From NCBI GenBank assembly GCA_000708835.1, contig DF237184.1, forward strand, positions 5,076-69,075: DNA of 64,000 nucleotides, given 5' to 3'. The notes beneath the pieces are model-generated. The model was not told the DNA's origin and ran no database searches. It saw only the letters and a program-made list of their open reading frames with translations. The stretch is from Klebsormidium nitens. Taxonomy: Eukaryota > Streptophyta > Klebsormidiophyceae > Klebsormidiales > Klebsormidiaceae. Shown in pieces: positions 23,801-33,940 of this stretch (positions within the stretch are counted from its first letter, which is position 1; the number at the start of each line of letters is the position of its first letter). A program made the translations under genes and the position numbers.

Positions 23801-25366
23801 GTTGCCCCCGATGAAGTTTGAGAAGCGCACGCGGCCGCCGATCCCGATCGGCTTACTCTGGGGGACCTTGACCTGGGGAGGCCTGGACGCCTTCTGTGGT
23901 TGTTCCGGTGCTTGCGGTTCTGCCTCAGGAAGAGCCGGCTGCTCCGAACCCCTCTGCGTGTTAAGCCGGATGGCGGTCCAGATCACCCCGGCGACATGAG
24001 CGACCACGTTCCCCCCCGGGGGCTGGTGCTTGTACGATCCGCTTCCGAGGTAGAAGAGAACGAGCGAGAGCATCATGAGCCAGGCGGGAACCGCAAACGC
24101 CCAGGTATAGCTGCTGTAGCTCCGAATCAGGGGGGTGATCAGCGTGCTCAGAACAGCCCCCGCGTTGATTGAGAAGTAGAACGCCGAGAAGAAGCGCCGC
24201 AGGAGGGTGTTTCTCGCAGAGCTCGGGGGATAGGACAGCTCGATCTGGTCCCCCCCAAATGCAGACACACAGGGCTTGATACCCCCCGTTCCGAACGCGA
24301 TCAGTCCTAGCCCCAGGATGGTTAAGCTGGCGGAGTGGGAAGCCTGCGAGTGGAGAGCTGACGCGGCCATCGCCCAGTTGCCTAGGCAGTAGACGAGAGA
24401 AAGGTAGAGGATCGTCCGGTACTTCCCGATGTAGCTGTCTGAGATGAAGGCGCCGAGGAGGGGGGTCATGTAGCAGGCGACGATGAAAAGGTGGAGGAAC
24501 TCGGTGGCCTGCTCTTCGCTCTGGTGCAAGTGGTCCTGCAATTGAAGTGGGGGGGTGGTAAGCGAGGGTTCTAAGCGACAGGAATATCAGTGAAAACGCT
24601 CAGACATAAGAAATCAGAGACCAGAAAGACAGAATGAAATTTCACTTCGGAAGGAGTTTGGCTTCCAAACTGTATGACTAAGCAGAATGACCGCTATAGA
24701 TTCATTGCCAGACAAGAGATAAGAAAATCTCCAAACTTCTGGTGCACTTTGCGACTGTCTTGGTTCTCAGCAAGTTGCGCAAGTAAGATCTGGATTTTTA
24801 TGACTGTGAACGCAGGGATCAGCCGTGACGCTCCGGCAACCGCCCCCGAAACTCAGAGGTCATTCTGGTCAACATAATTACTTTTCTCGGTTCCTAGATT
24901 ATTAAGTGGACGCTCTCACCATGAAATACAGTGCCAAGACTGTGGACATCCCCTTATACGCAAAGCGCTCACAAAACTCAGTCCCCACAATACAGACAAG
25001 ACTCGTAGGGAAGCCTCCCTTCTCAGCGTCAGGCTCTTCAGTCGGGCCTGTCTCTCTCCGTGCTTCCATTGACACATCTGCAAATCGCAAAGGTTTCCGC
25101 AATCAAAAACAGGGAGCAAAATCCCTGATGCTCAGCACACAAAGCGGGACAAAGCAAAACCAGAGTGTCCAAGAGGAGCCTACCACCAAGTACAGCGCGA
25201 GGACTGTCCGCATGCCATAGTAGCTGAAGCGCTCGCAAAACTCGTTGCCGACTATGAAATTCACGCTCGTTGGCAGCTTGGGCACCACTTCCTCCTCAGA
25301 TGAGCGGTCTCTACCTTGCGCACTGCTCCCGCTCTGCTTGGCCTGCAAGATCGCCATTCTCGGCAC
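20876..25366 (-). CDS. SLC15/PEPT-type proton-coupled oligopeptide transporter
   Basis: Five exons join in phase 0 throughout: 25184-25366, 23330-24535, 22449-22808, 21455-21640 and 20876-21043, giving 700 residues. POT-family carriers import di- and tripeptides with protons. The signature E42-x2-E45-R-F-SYYG lies in helix 1. CYMTPLLGAFISDSYIGKYRT marks helices 2-3, and FWSLFDQQSSRW and EPDQMQVLNAMFILIMIPLFD mark the second half. GEILFSITGLELAYSQAP and NEFFFFAGG close the C-terminal helices. FDQQ-SRW and the EPDQMQ-N block are closer to animal and bacterial PEPT proteins than to plant NPF transporters. The loop between helices 6 and 7 is long (about 130 residues, Pro/Gly/Ser-rich). A Gly/His-rich insertion precedes SMLWQ, where animal PEPTs have a large extracellular domain. 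Divergent from the TPR gene. A second first exon lies in intron 1. Confidence 0.93.
21627..21950. repeat. Three tandem copies of the SLC15-like exon 4 acceptor region
   Basis: Units begin at about 21627, 21725 and 21845. Each carries acgta-tgggg-ca-ctgcat, then tcga or gcga, a gtt(c)aa block, and gacaagtgca. The first spans the true exon 4 start (acceptor at 21641-21643 on the minus strand, followed by V-P-Q-Y-V). The other two lie in intron 3. Unit length is 98-120 bp and the copies are diverged. Confidence 0.85.
24920..25077 (-). CDS. Alternative first exon of the SLC15-like transporter
   Basis: This exon in intron 1 is a diverged duplicate of exon 1. It encodes ...PTSLVCIVGTEFCERFAYKG..., matching PTSVNFIVGNEFCERFSYYG of exon 1, and both end just after LALY plus two residues at a donor in phase 0. 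It has its own in-frame methionine at 25069 (MEARRETGP..., 50 residues to the donor) and a good acceptor at 25078. Splicing exon 1 into this acceptor would shift the frame, so the two behave as alternative first exons and not as successive ones. The SYYG tyrosines are changed (AYKG), which could alter substrate or proton handling. If used, it yields a 689-residue isoform. Confidence 0.75.
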
Positions 25367-26862
25367 CTCTGTTTCAGCAGAGGTTTATGCTGCAGGCGTG
25401 ACGCTCTCTATCTACACGCAAGTGATGCTTCAACTCTCGTGCCTGGTTGTGACCACCTAAGGTGTACTAAGCTCAAGTCCCCAACGTTCAAAGATGGAGG
25501 TGCTGCAACGCTTGTGATGGACAGGCGTGAGGGATGTGCTTGACAGTCAACCGACCAAAAAGTGCAGGGGCTCTTGCTCCAACTCAAGATGCACGCAGTC
25601 AGCCAGATTCAAGGCCCTACTCAGCCTCCTCAAACGGTCCTTGTAAGCTGCAGGAATGGAGGGGTAAGGGCATCAGTAGTGCCTCGTAAGAATCATTTTG
25701 CAATCAATAGCTGCATTCACACGTCCACTTTGTTAAGCAACGAAATCATGCAGATTTGTAGTGGAAAGCCAATTGATCAGTAATCCGGAAACAACATATG
25801 CATCGAGATAGACTTTCTACAACGTATCGCAAAAGATTCAATGTAATTTGTCGTCCACGAAAGTTCAGCACCAAAACCCTGTCCCAGCAGTGAGTTTTGA
25901 GCTCCTTTCTGGATATGCAAGTCACCAAATGCCTGAAGTCTCTAAGTATCTGTGGAGCCTCTGGTTTGCGGGACCAACCACACGAGGGACGATGTACAGG
26001 ACAACTGATCGGCATGCATATAACACCGATCTTTAGCCTGGGATAATAGTGTACACCAATGTCCAGATCAAGCATTCAGAGGAACTCACCAGGGCCTGAA
26101 CAAACGGGCGCCTTGCCAAAGTGGTGTATGTTAACGACTTCAATACAAAGACCGTCGACTCAGTTGATCTATTCACAGTAGAGAAAACAAAGGAACCCCG
26201 TTCACAGCCTCCCAATCGTGAAGCCATGCCAGTATGCAGCGCACCTAAAAGATGCCTACAAACCTGCATTTGAAACCTCCATTGATCTTGATTCCAGTTC
26301 CATGCTCTTTGAAGTGCTGAAAAGGTGCCTTTTCAACTGTTTCCCAAAAAAGCAGGGAAAAGTGACGGCCTGGCAGAGGCGATAACGGTTCTGGTGCCGG
26401 GCCACGGACCTCGGCGGCCAAGCTGTAGACTGATGTCAGCGGTCGCCGACCGGGGCCCGCTTGGTCCTCGGACACAGCGGTAACGGTGAGTTGCTATGCC
26501 ACGCGAAATCAACGCTGGCTAGCCTGTTGACACGTGGCAAATATGACACCTCAGTGTGTGGTGGATCAGGTGTCCCCAATGCTGGTCTTGTGATCCGTGC
26601 CCCAGTCTAGTTTTCCCCTCAAGCAGGGGTGGCGGCTGCAAGGAGCGGGAGAAGCGCAGCATGCTGATCAATGTAAAGCTCAGCTCCCTGCCCACCTGGC
26701 CAAGCCCAGGCCTCTGCCGCACATCCTTCGAAGAGGGCCGATCAGGGCGTCAGCTAACACTAGTGGTAGTTCAAAACTGGGAGAGCCTGGGTTGGAAGCA
26801 ATTGGGGCATAACTAAGGCTGGCTTGCAAAGCACACTGTCCCCTCAGGTTGAGAATCTGCTC
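25367..26862. other. Divergent promoter region between SLC15-like and TPR genes
   Basis: No gene is supported. The start codons of the two divergent genes are 1,496 bp apart, so both promoters and 5' UTRs should lie here. Short open frames show no homology or splice support. Confidence 0.4.
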
Positions 26863-29418
26863 ATGATGTCAACCTCCAGTTACATGCAGGGGAGGATGTG
26901 TGCAAATGCCGTTCAGAGCCTCGCCCCTGAGGCCAAGCGTTGCAGTTTGTCTGACGGGTTTTTCCAGCAGGAGACACAGCGGCCCGGGTGTCGTCGCCCC
27001 GTCCGCTGTTCACTTGCACGATGGTTGCCGTCGGAACTCAATTCTAGGAACTGCTTCAAGGCGCAGGGTTTTCATCATGCAGGAGCAAGAAAAGCTGGGC
27101 GATTGCGGTGCAATAAGAATCAGCCGTGGGCGCCTTCGGGGGGGATGATTGGAGCAGTCTCCGGTCTTTCGGAAGTGAGGGTGGCAAAGGAAAGCCGCAA
27201 GGGGCGACTACATGGCTTGATCGAAATATGTGGGTTGAGGCCACATCAATTGCATAGAAACAGGGCCTTGGAGACACTACGGCAGCGCCGTTGCAATGCT
27301 GTTCAGGGGGGCGATACGCAGGGGAATCGGGGGGCAACTGATAGAAACGAAAGCGTGCGGTCTGAGGGCGCTAGCTCAGAGGAGGCAGAGGGGGAAGAAG
27401 AGAAGCCTCCAGTGAAGGAAGAGAGCGCCACGGAGAAACTGCTCCGAGAGATGAGGGAGGTGAGGTGGCGGGTCCGCTTGTACCAGTGCATCAGGCTGTC
27501 AACTTTTGCATATGAAGGGGTTTGCCCAAGTTATGTTGGTGGCAATTCTGCTTGAGGCAGATTTGGGTCGTAAGCTGTCCAAGAATTTGTACTCGGACAT
27601 TTCAAGCTGAACTCAATCCTGTTGTTTTCACCTCTTAGCGCCTCACTTGAAGTCACTTAACATGGCACCACAGCTTGGAAGTTCTCCGCGAATTTGAGCC
27701 ACCGCCTGAGCTGCCTGTCCACAAATCGTCAGGGATTGGGTGCAATACCATTTCATTGTTCTTTTTACAGAAAGCGGAAGAGCAGGCCCGAAAAGACAAG
27801 GAGGCAAACCTCTTGTACAAGTACGGCCAGAGAGAGTACGGGCGCGGGGAGTATGCTAAGGCAGTGGAGGCGCTACAGTCGGCCGTCGATCTGGTCGCAA
27901 AAGGATCCGCTCTGGGCGGAGAGGTGAGGTCGCGGAACAAGTACTGGTGGCCTTTCGAGCCGTCGTATGCGGCTGTTAGGCATTCGTATATTGTTCTGTG
28001 TTAGTGTTACAGACCACCGGTGCAGTCGAGGTCAATTCCCATACCTCCTGATCTTCTGTCTGGATCTTGATATAGGAAAGCCTGTGGTTCTGATTTGCGA
28101 GTGCGGTGGGTTATGTACCAAATGTTGCCCTGACATCATCTCCTTGCCAAAGAATTCGGTTCAACAGGATATATAGATTTGTAGGCATGGATATTTGTGC
28201 GCTCAGTCGTGTACGTTGGCACGGTTGACACACTTTGGAATTACCGGGCTAGCCCCGTCATCAGGGACTCTGCTTTATCCAGGGACCAAGTCCGAATACA
28301 ACGCGCTCGAGTCAGTTCCAAATATTTCTTTTGAGTGGACCATAATCTTTGAGGCCCTCGTTTAGATCCACAAAACCTCCACTAGCAACAGGGAAATTGC
28401 CTTCTGAAAGCTTCAGACTTACGATTTCAGTCAAAGCTTACAGTCAGCACCGTTCCGTGCGGTCTCTGCAAAGTTGCTTTTTGTCAGCAGTCACCCTGCT
28501 CGTTCCGGGAATCCGGTCCTCTGCTCCAAGCAGCTTCTCTCTAATCAGCAGTCTTCTTGGAAATGCCTTTCAAGAGCTTCAAGTTGCTTTCAAAAGGACA
28601 CCAAATTTGTCTTTCATGAGAATGGAGATATATCACTCCGAAAATCCACTTCAAACGAGTTCTGAAACATCGTATCCTACGGATTCTGGATTCGTTTGGG
28701 ATGCTTGCTTATGGAACGAAACTTAAGGTCCTACGATGCAGATGCAAATCTGGCTGGCTATGGCGTTCGATGCCAATGGCCAAAGAGCGGACGGGCTAGC
28801 GATGTACCGCAAGCTCGAGGCGACCCACCCCATGAAAGCAATCAAGCTGCAAGCGGCTAATTTGCGGTACATCATGGAAGCGCCCCGATTGAAGATCTCG
28901 AAAGACGAGCGGGTGACCATCCCGCTTGTGGGAGAGGAATCGCAAACGTAAGCTAACGGCTGCCATTTTACCAGCTTCGTTGTTTGTATCTTCGCAGATT
29001 TGTACTGTCGACCCGAGTTCATGCGCTCAAGCTTTGTTGCAACGCTGTTCTTGTATCAAGCGGAGGACGTTCGAAGGACTTTGAGTGTCGTTGTCGAGTG
29101 TTGGTGCCAGTGGTCGTAATATGAAAATTTTCAGGCGATGACGAATAGCGGTTTCCAGCTCCGTCGATTTCCCTCTCGCCCAAACTAGACACTAGTTTTA
29201 GAACCTGTAATTCTCCTATGTGCAGCGGAAAACCCTCGTTCACGGAACTCTACAAGGAGAAGAGACGAGCGAACTATAGGAAAACCAGGAAACTCGAGCC
29301 AGATATCTGGGATCGCATCGAGTGGAAGCCCCCTCGATGGCAGAAAAATCCCTACGTTTGGGTTGCATTCACGTTGTGGTTGACATTGATTGCCGTTACG
29401 ATGGCCTTCGGTGATTGA
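26863..29418 (+). CDS. TPR-like, probably plastid-targeted, tail-anchored membrane protein
   Basis: Four exons (26863-27459, 27771-27923, 28742-28947, 29226-29418; phases 0, 0, 2) give 382 residues. The N-terminal about 100 residues (MMSTSSYMQGR...) are Ser/Arg-rich and acid-poor, as in a transit peptide, followed by an acidic E-rich stretch. Exons 2-3 hold TPR-like helices (LLYKYGQREYGRGEYAKAV, IWLAMAFDANGQ...AMYRKLEATHP) and a conserved-looking NLRYIMEAPRLKIS segment. The C-terminus is WKPPRWQKNPYVW followed by one hydrophobic helix (about residues 359-378) ending MAFGD. The arrangement resembles a family of uncharacterised plant chloroplast TPR proteins with the same C-terminal helix. TPRs bind other proteins; the partner is unknown. 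The start was chosen as the first of two adjacent ATGs. Targeting is inferred. Confidence 0.82.
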
Positions 29419-30340
29419 TTCCCCGGTTGCAGACAACTGAAACCGTCGCTGATTCCGGGGTTTTCCTAATGCTTCGCTTTCAGAAAGACCAAGCAATTCA
29501 CGCAGGCGCATTGCCAAGATTTAGCCAGTGTTGTTGATGCAAGATTTACAACTTGCATACGAGCATACCATGCCACAATACATTGTGGCATAATGCCACC
29601 CCACGCACTATCAATTGAGGCCTCGCAGTGATTGCATCATTTCGATATCTGTCATTAGTCCAGATCAACAAATCGAACGAACTTAGGTTGTTCCAAGAGG
29701 CTTTTGATAGTGCCTTAGCAGCGTGGATCATTAAGCACTTATTGAGTCCGTCACTGTTGCAATTGACTGCGCGGGTCATGGTCACACATGTTATTTGCAA
29801 ACTTCCGACCATGTCCGCAGCATATGGTGCAGCCAATCTTTGACGGTAGCAATATCACGCTGTTCATCAGTGTCTCTAGCCTGTATGAGTTGGAGATTCA
29901 TGGGTGCAGACGCGTCCTTAAAGCTGCATGTATAGGCGGCATAGGAGATCCCATCATGATAACCTTGCATGAATGTTTCGAGGCTATCGATGGGGACTGT
30001 TCTACACATGTGCGCCCAACCCTTATATAGCTAGCGAGCAGGCAGGGCTTTGCCTTCGACAATAACCATGACGAAGCTAACCGTCTGCTCTCGATTAAAA
30101 AGGCTCATGAACCAGTCCGACATGCGGCCTGAATGCATGATGTAATCCTACTTTGCATGGGTCTCGCCTGGATCCTACCGTTTCAGTTCACTTCCAACAA
30201 GCGCTGGCAGATGTGTTGATCTGAAAAGGGATGTTTGGATGTTTGTAAGATTATAGAAGGGCGCCAGTCATGCAGCAGCCGCCCCGGAATTGTCGCGCTC
30301 GAACTTTGCCTTCTAGCTTTAAACCCTGCACACAAACCCC
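29419..30340. other. Intergenic, no gene seen
   Basis: This lies between the TPR gene and the probable 5' UTR exon of the ubiquitin-like gene. An 80-codon frame at 29788-30030 (+) and antisense frames have no support. Confidence 0.35.
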
Positions 30341-30581
30341 GTTGCGGAAGCAGCCAACCGTTGGCGCGGCCGCGGCCCGACAGACCAATCCCACTTAGCC
30401 GGATCGTCACGGTCCGCTTTGAGCTTCGAGCAAACCTGCAGGCAGCAGTACTTGAATCCGCTTCGTGCCGCCGGACGAGACTCCGAGATTGGAAAGGGAG
30501 ATTGCTGGCCAGGCCCCCTTGCCGCGACATCATTCAAGGACGCGACTGCTGTGATTTAGATTCGGCGCATCATTAGCTCAG
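30341..30581 (+). other. Probable 5' UTR exon of the ubiquitin-like gene
   Basis: A GC-rich stretch ends at a strong donor (tcag then gtatgt, 30582). The next acceptor in the same direction is ttgatgcag at 30889, directly before the exon carrying the start codon at 30941. The left limit is arbitrary. Confidence 0.4.
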
Positions 30582-30940
30582 GTATGTTTTAAGCTGCTTG
30601 CGCTCTGCCTACGCGTAGTAGCTGGAGTTCAATTTTTCGTTTTTAAAGTATCTCGATTGGGCGTGGCAGGTTGTGCGTTGCAATCGATTCGACAGCAGGC
30701 AATTAGTAAGGTCTTTGCTGCATGAGGTGCTGCTTGCTGTCAATTGCCTAATAGCGAATCAAATAATTTCTGTTCTGGAGTCAAGGTATGGTGAAGCAGA
30801 TGAAAGACCATATGCAAGCAGTATTTTACCTGGCTGAGTCCATTTACACATTTGGACTTCATAGATTCATTTCCTGCTTTGGTTGATGCAGGGAAGGGAG
30901 GGTTGAGTTCGCGCTGGTTCTCGAAGGTCTTGATCGCTTG

Positions 30941-32798
30941 ATGGGAGGCAGTGACAGTGAATGTGAGAGTCTGGAATCAGAGAGCCTTTCGGAGGTCGAG
31001 TTTGCAAGCCCCTCTTCAAGCCCAAGAACTACTACCATGGCCGGACCAGCAAAGACGAGGCGGGAGCAGTTGAAGGAGTGAGTGCATCAATGATGATAAG
31101 CGAGTTGAGGCTCCGTGACCCTTAAAAAGCAGAGACCATCGACATGCACGAGACAAAAAACTCAATTCTGCCTTATCCTGACGGGGTTCGATGCAGAAAC
31201 GACTAGAAAGCTAGGTTTGATCAAAATATATGTCTTTATTCCTGCTTTGAGAAAGGGCTCTCTAAACAATCTTGTTGTGTATTGTTTGGTCTCTTTTTTC
31301 AGCGAATAAAATGCACAGAGCCCTTCAAAGCCTGGGCCCAGAAACGCGACTTTTGCAGTCATCTGGTACACTTGTTGGAGCTGTCATCTTCATTAGCCAG
31401 TAGTAACCGCGGGAGACACACAATGCCTTTCAGCAAGATTATCTACAAGAATCAAGACGATTTGAAGTACCGGTTAGAAAGCTGCAGAAGCTCGTCGGCT
31501 TCGAATATTATTGTGCCAGTGCCGATTAGTTTTGGCTGACCTTGGAAAACGACTTCAACAGTCGAATGCATCTTAAACACTCTTCATCCACTGCAGCCAA
31601 ATGGAGGACGCTAGGCTCGTGTACTTGAACACCCTTGAAGCTCCCCGAAGTGCCGTGAGCCAGCTTCGCTCCAAGAAACAGGAGTACCTGCAACTTTTGG
31701 AACAAGAGCGCCCAGATCTGGAGAACGAGATCGGGCGCGTGAAGGATCTAAAAGAAGAGACCTGGCCTGCAGGAGAGTCAAGTCCTGATGCGGCCAATGA
31801 GGTGAGGGGTTTGCTTCTTTATTCCCCGCTTTGACTGCTCGGTAGTTGGACCTTTCACAGGACGTACTATCAAATTCATGTGCCTTAGATTTGGATACTG
31901 CAGGTTCTTATTGAAAAGGCTTGGAAAGTTCGTGAAAGAACCAGGTTGCAAGTGACAGAAAAGTAACAGACTGCAGAGGCCGCTTTCTGAAAGAGAACTT
32001 TCGGAGGCTATTTTGGTCGTTTCGGTTCCTGCAAACTCGGGACTGTCTTCACGCTTTGATCGTACATCCTATTCCTCTTGGTTGGGGCGGAACCTGATAA
32101 CATCTCGCATCTGACTTGACAGGGGGGGGCCTGTGAAAGGGGGTACTTCGTGCCTGTACGCAAGCCCGGTATTCCGTACGTCTGATGACGTCTTATCTAC
32201 TCAGACAGTGCCTGCTACGTTAACAGCCTGGTCTTCTGTTCTTAATACGCCATGTCTTTTATACTGAATAAAATGGTTGCAATTGCAGAACTTAGCTGCA
32301 GCAGCTCGCACGGAGGTCCCAAAAGTCTCCTCATTTGAGCGTTGGACTTGGTGATCGGATCCTTTGTAACACTTTACCTGATTACAGAGTGCCAACCTTT
32401 GCAGACACAGCCCGAGGAATCGAAAGAGACAGTCGACGAAGATGACACGTACGAAGCGGAGGAAGGGCTGGATGAGGAAGAGAATGAAGTGGAGGAGTGG
32501 AATGAGGACGAGAGTGAGGAGGAAGAGGAGGAGAATGTGCCGCCGCCACAGGACATGTCTATAATGGTCAATCTCATCAGCAAGAAGGGCCGCAACGGAC
32601 GCCCGGGGAAAACAAAGACCGTGCGGGTGAACGAGGGTGATACCATGAGGGCGCTCAAGGAGCAGATCAGGATGACTTATGGCGTCCCACTGTGGCGTCC
32701 CAATCCATAAGCAACGCCTCATGGTGGACGGCAGGAAGCTCCAGGAGAAGTACCACCACATCAAGAATCGGTCCATTGTAGACGTGGTATACTCGTAG
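30941..32798 (+). CDS. Ubiquitin-like-domain protein with acidic linker, frameshifted near the C-terminus
   Basis: Exons 30941-31077, 31597-31801 and 32405 onward join in phase (2, 0). The protein starts MGGSDSECES, has a Ser-rich N-terminus, then a helical, coiled-coil-like segment (SQLRSKKQEYLQLLEQE). A very acidic linker (EEGLDEEENEVEEW...) leads to a beta-grasp ubiquitin-like domain beginning MSIMVNLISKKG and continuing TKTVRVNEGDTMRALKEQI. After TYGVP the frame breaks. The 10-mer tggcgtccca occurs at 32680-32689 and again at 32693-32702, so 13 bp appear duplicated. The read-through protein ends at a stop at 32708-32710, while the remaining codons of the fold lie in another frame and end with a stop at 32796-32798. 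Possible explanations are a loss-of-function allele, an assembly error, or a truncated but tolerated protein. The function is unknown; relatives include SUMO- and ubiquitin-like domain proteins. Confidence 0.72.
32680..32702. repeat. 13-bp tandem duplication breaking the ubiquitin-like frame
   Basis: Two copies of tggcgtccca are separated by ctg. Removing one 13-bp period restores one continuous frame through the last beta strands to the stop at 32796. No GT-AG or GC-AG intron fits in this interval. Confidence 0.85.
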
Positions 32799-33940
32799 CT
32801 TGAATGAGACAAATATGGCAGGGTTCTGTGCAACGTGACTCAATCTAGCTTGGCAGCTGCCTTCGTCTTTTCTGTAGCTAGCCCGAAGCACGTTCTATTT
32901 GCCCCTTCGGCAGATCGGATGATGCACCTGTCATTTCGGATGATGCACCTGTTCGTACATAAGAATTGGTGACTTGATTGAAGGAGCTTTCTTTGATTAC
33001 TACTCGTGCATTCCAATGCATTATAATGCAGCAGTCTGTGTTGTATTCAAAACAGACTGAATGTCAATTCTAGTGAAAATAGCTTAAATTCGACCGTGAT
33101 TGATCGACGAACAGTCATACGCGATTCGAGAGGGAGAAGTCTTGTATCAGAGACTATGAACCGTCAAGCATCACTTAGCGCGCCCGTCACTCCAGCATAA
33201 CGATTGCTCGTTGCAATTAGTCGCGTACGTTCTTAATCTGAGCCGTTGGCTCCTGCTGTTTGCATGTGAATAAATCAAACGTGGCGGCTGCATGATGAGC
33301 CTTTCCTCGACGATCGACTTTTGCGGTCATCATCATGATGATTGGAGTCTAGTAGATTGCATTCCCCGATCCCTTAAGAGGTCTACGTACGCGAATTGGT
33401 ATCCAAGGTGCACGTATGCGCAAGGGAAGTTAGCTAGTGTGCAATCAAGCTTTTCAAAGATATATTATATGCACAGCTTGATTATCATTGATTGACCGGA
33501 TGCGAACGTCAGCATGGCGTGCCACGTTGCAAATGAATTCTATAAAGTCGGCATAATGGGGTCAGATCTTCAGTCGCAAAAATCATGCCTTACACTATCG
33601 ACTTAACAGGACGATGTGATCCCAATTGCGACCACAGCCATTGCGTACTGATCATGACAAGGCGCCTGTGCACAGACTGGCCGGTAGCAAAGTGGCCCTC
33701 ACGAAGTGAACCATACGCACATGCATGACATGCAGGATGCTCAAGCGACAAAACTTACAAGCCCTCAATCTCTGCATTGCGAAACGCAAAACCGTTTCAA
33801 GCGATCTGCGAAAGAGCAAGTCGGTGCATGCAAAACGGCCCCCTCCCTCTCCACTTCCCAAAAGCCAGAGGGATGTTTGTTGTCCTAAGCTGAGTTTTGC
33901 TCTTGATACACTTTCCTCACTCAGCATCTCTTTAACGATG
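32799..33940. other. Convergent 3' region, no gene seen
   Basis: AT-richer sequence between the 3' ends of the ubiquitin-like gene (+) and ZC3H15 (-). A short direct repeat (tcggatgatgcacctgt) occurs at about 32915 and 32937. Nothing else is recognised. Confidence 0.4.

Noticed and set aside
32680-32710. Very short intron in the ubiquitin-like gene
   Set aside because: No GT-AG or GC-AG pair removes the extra 13 bp; a tandem duplication explains the frame break fully.
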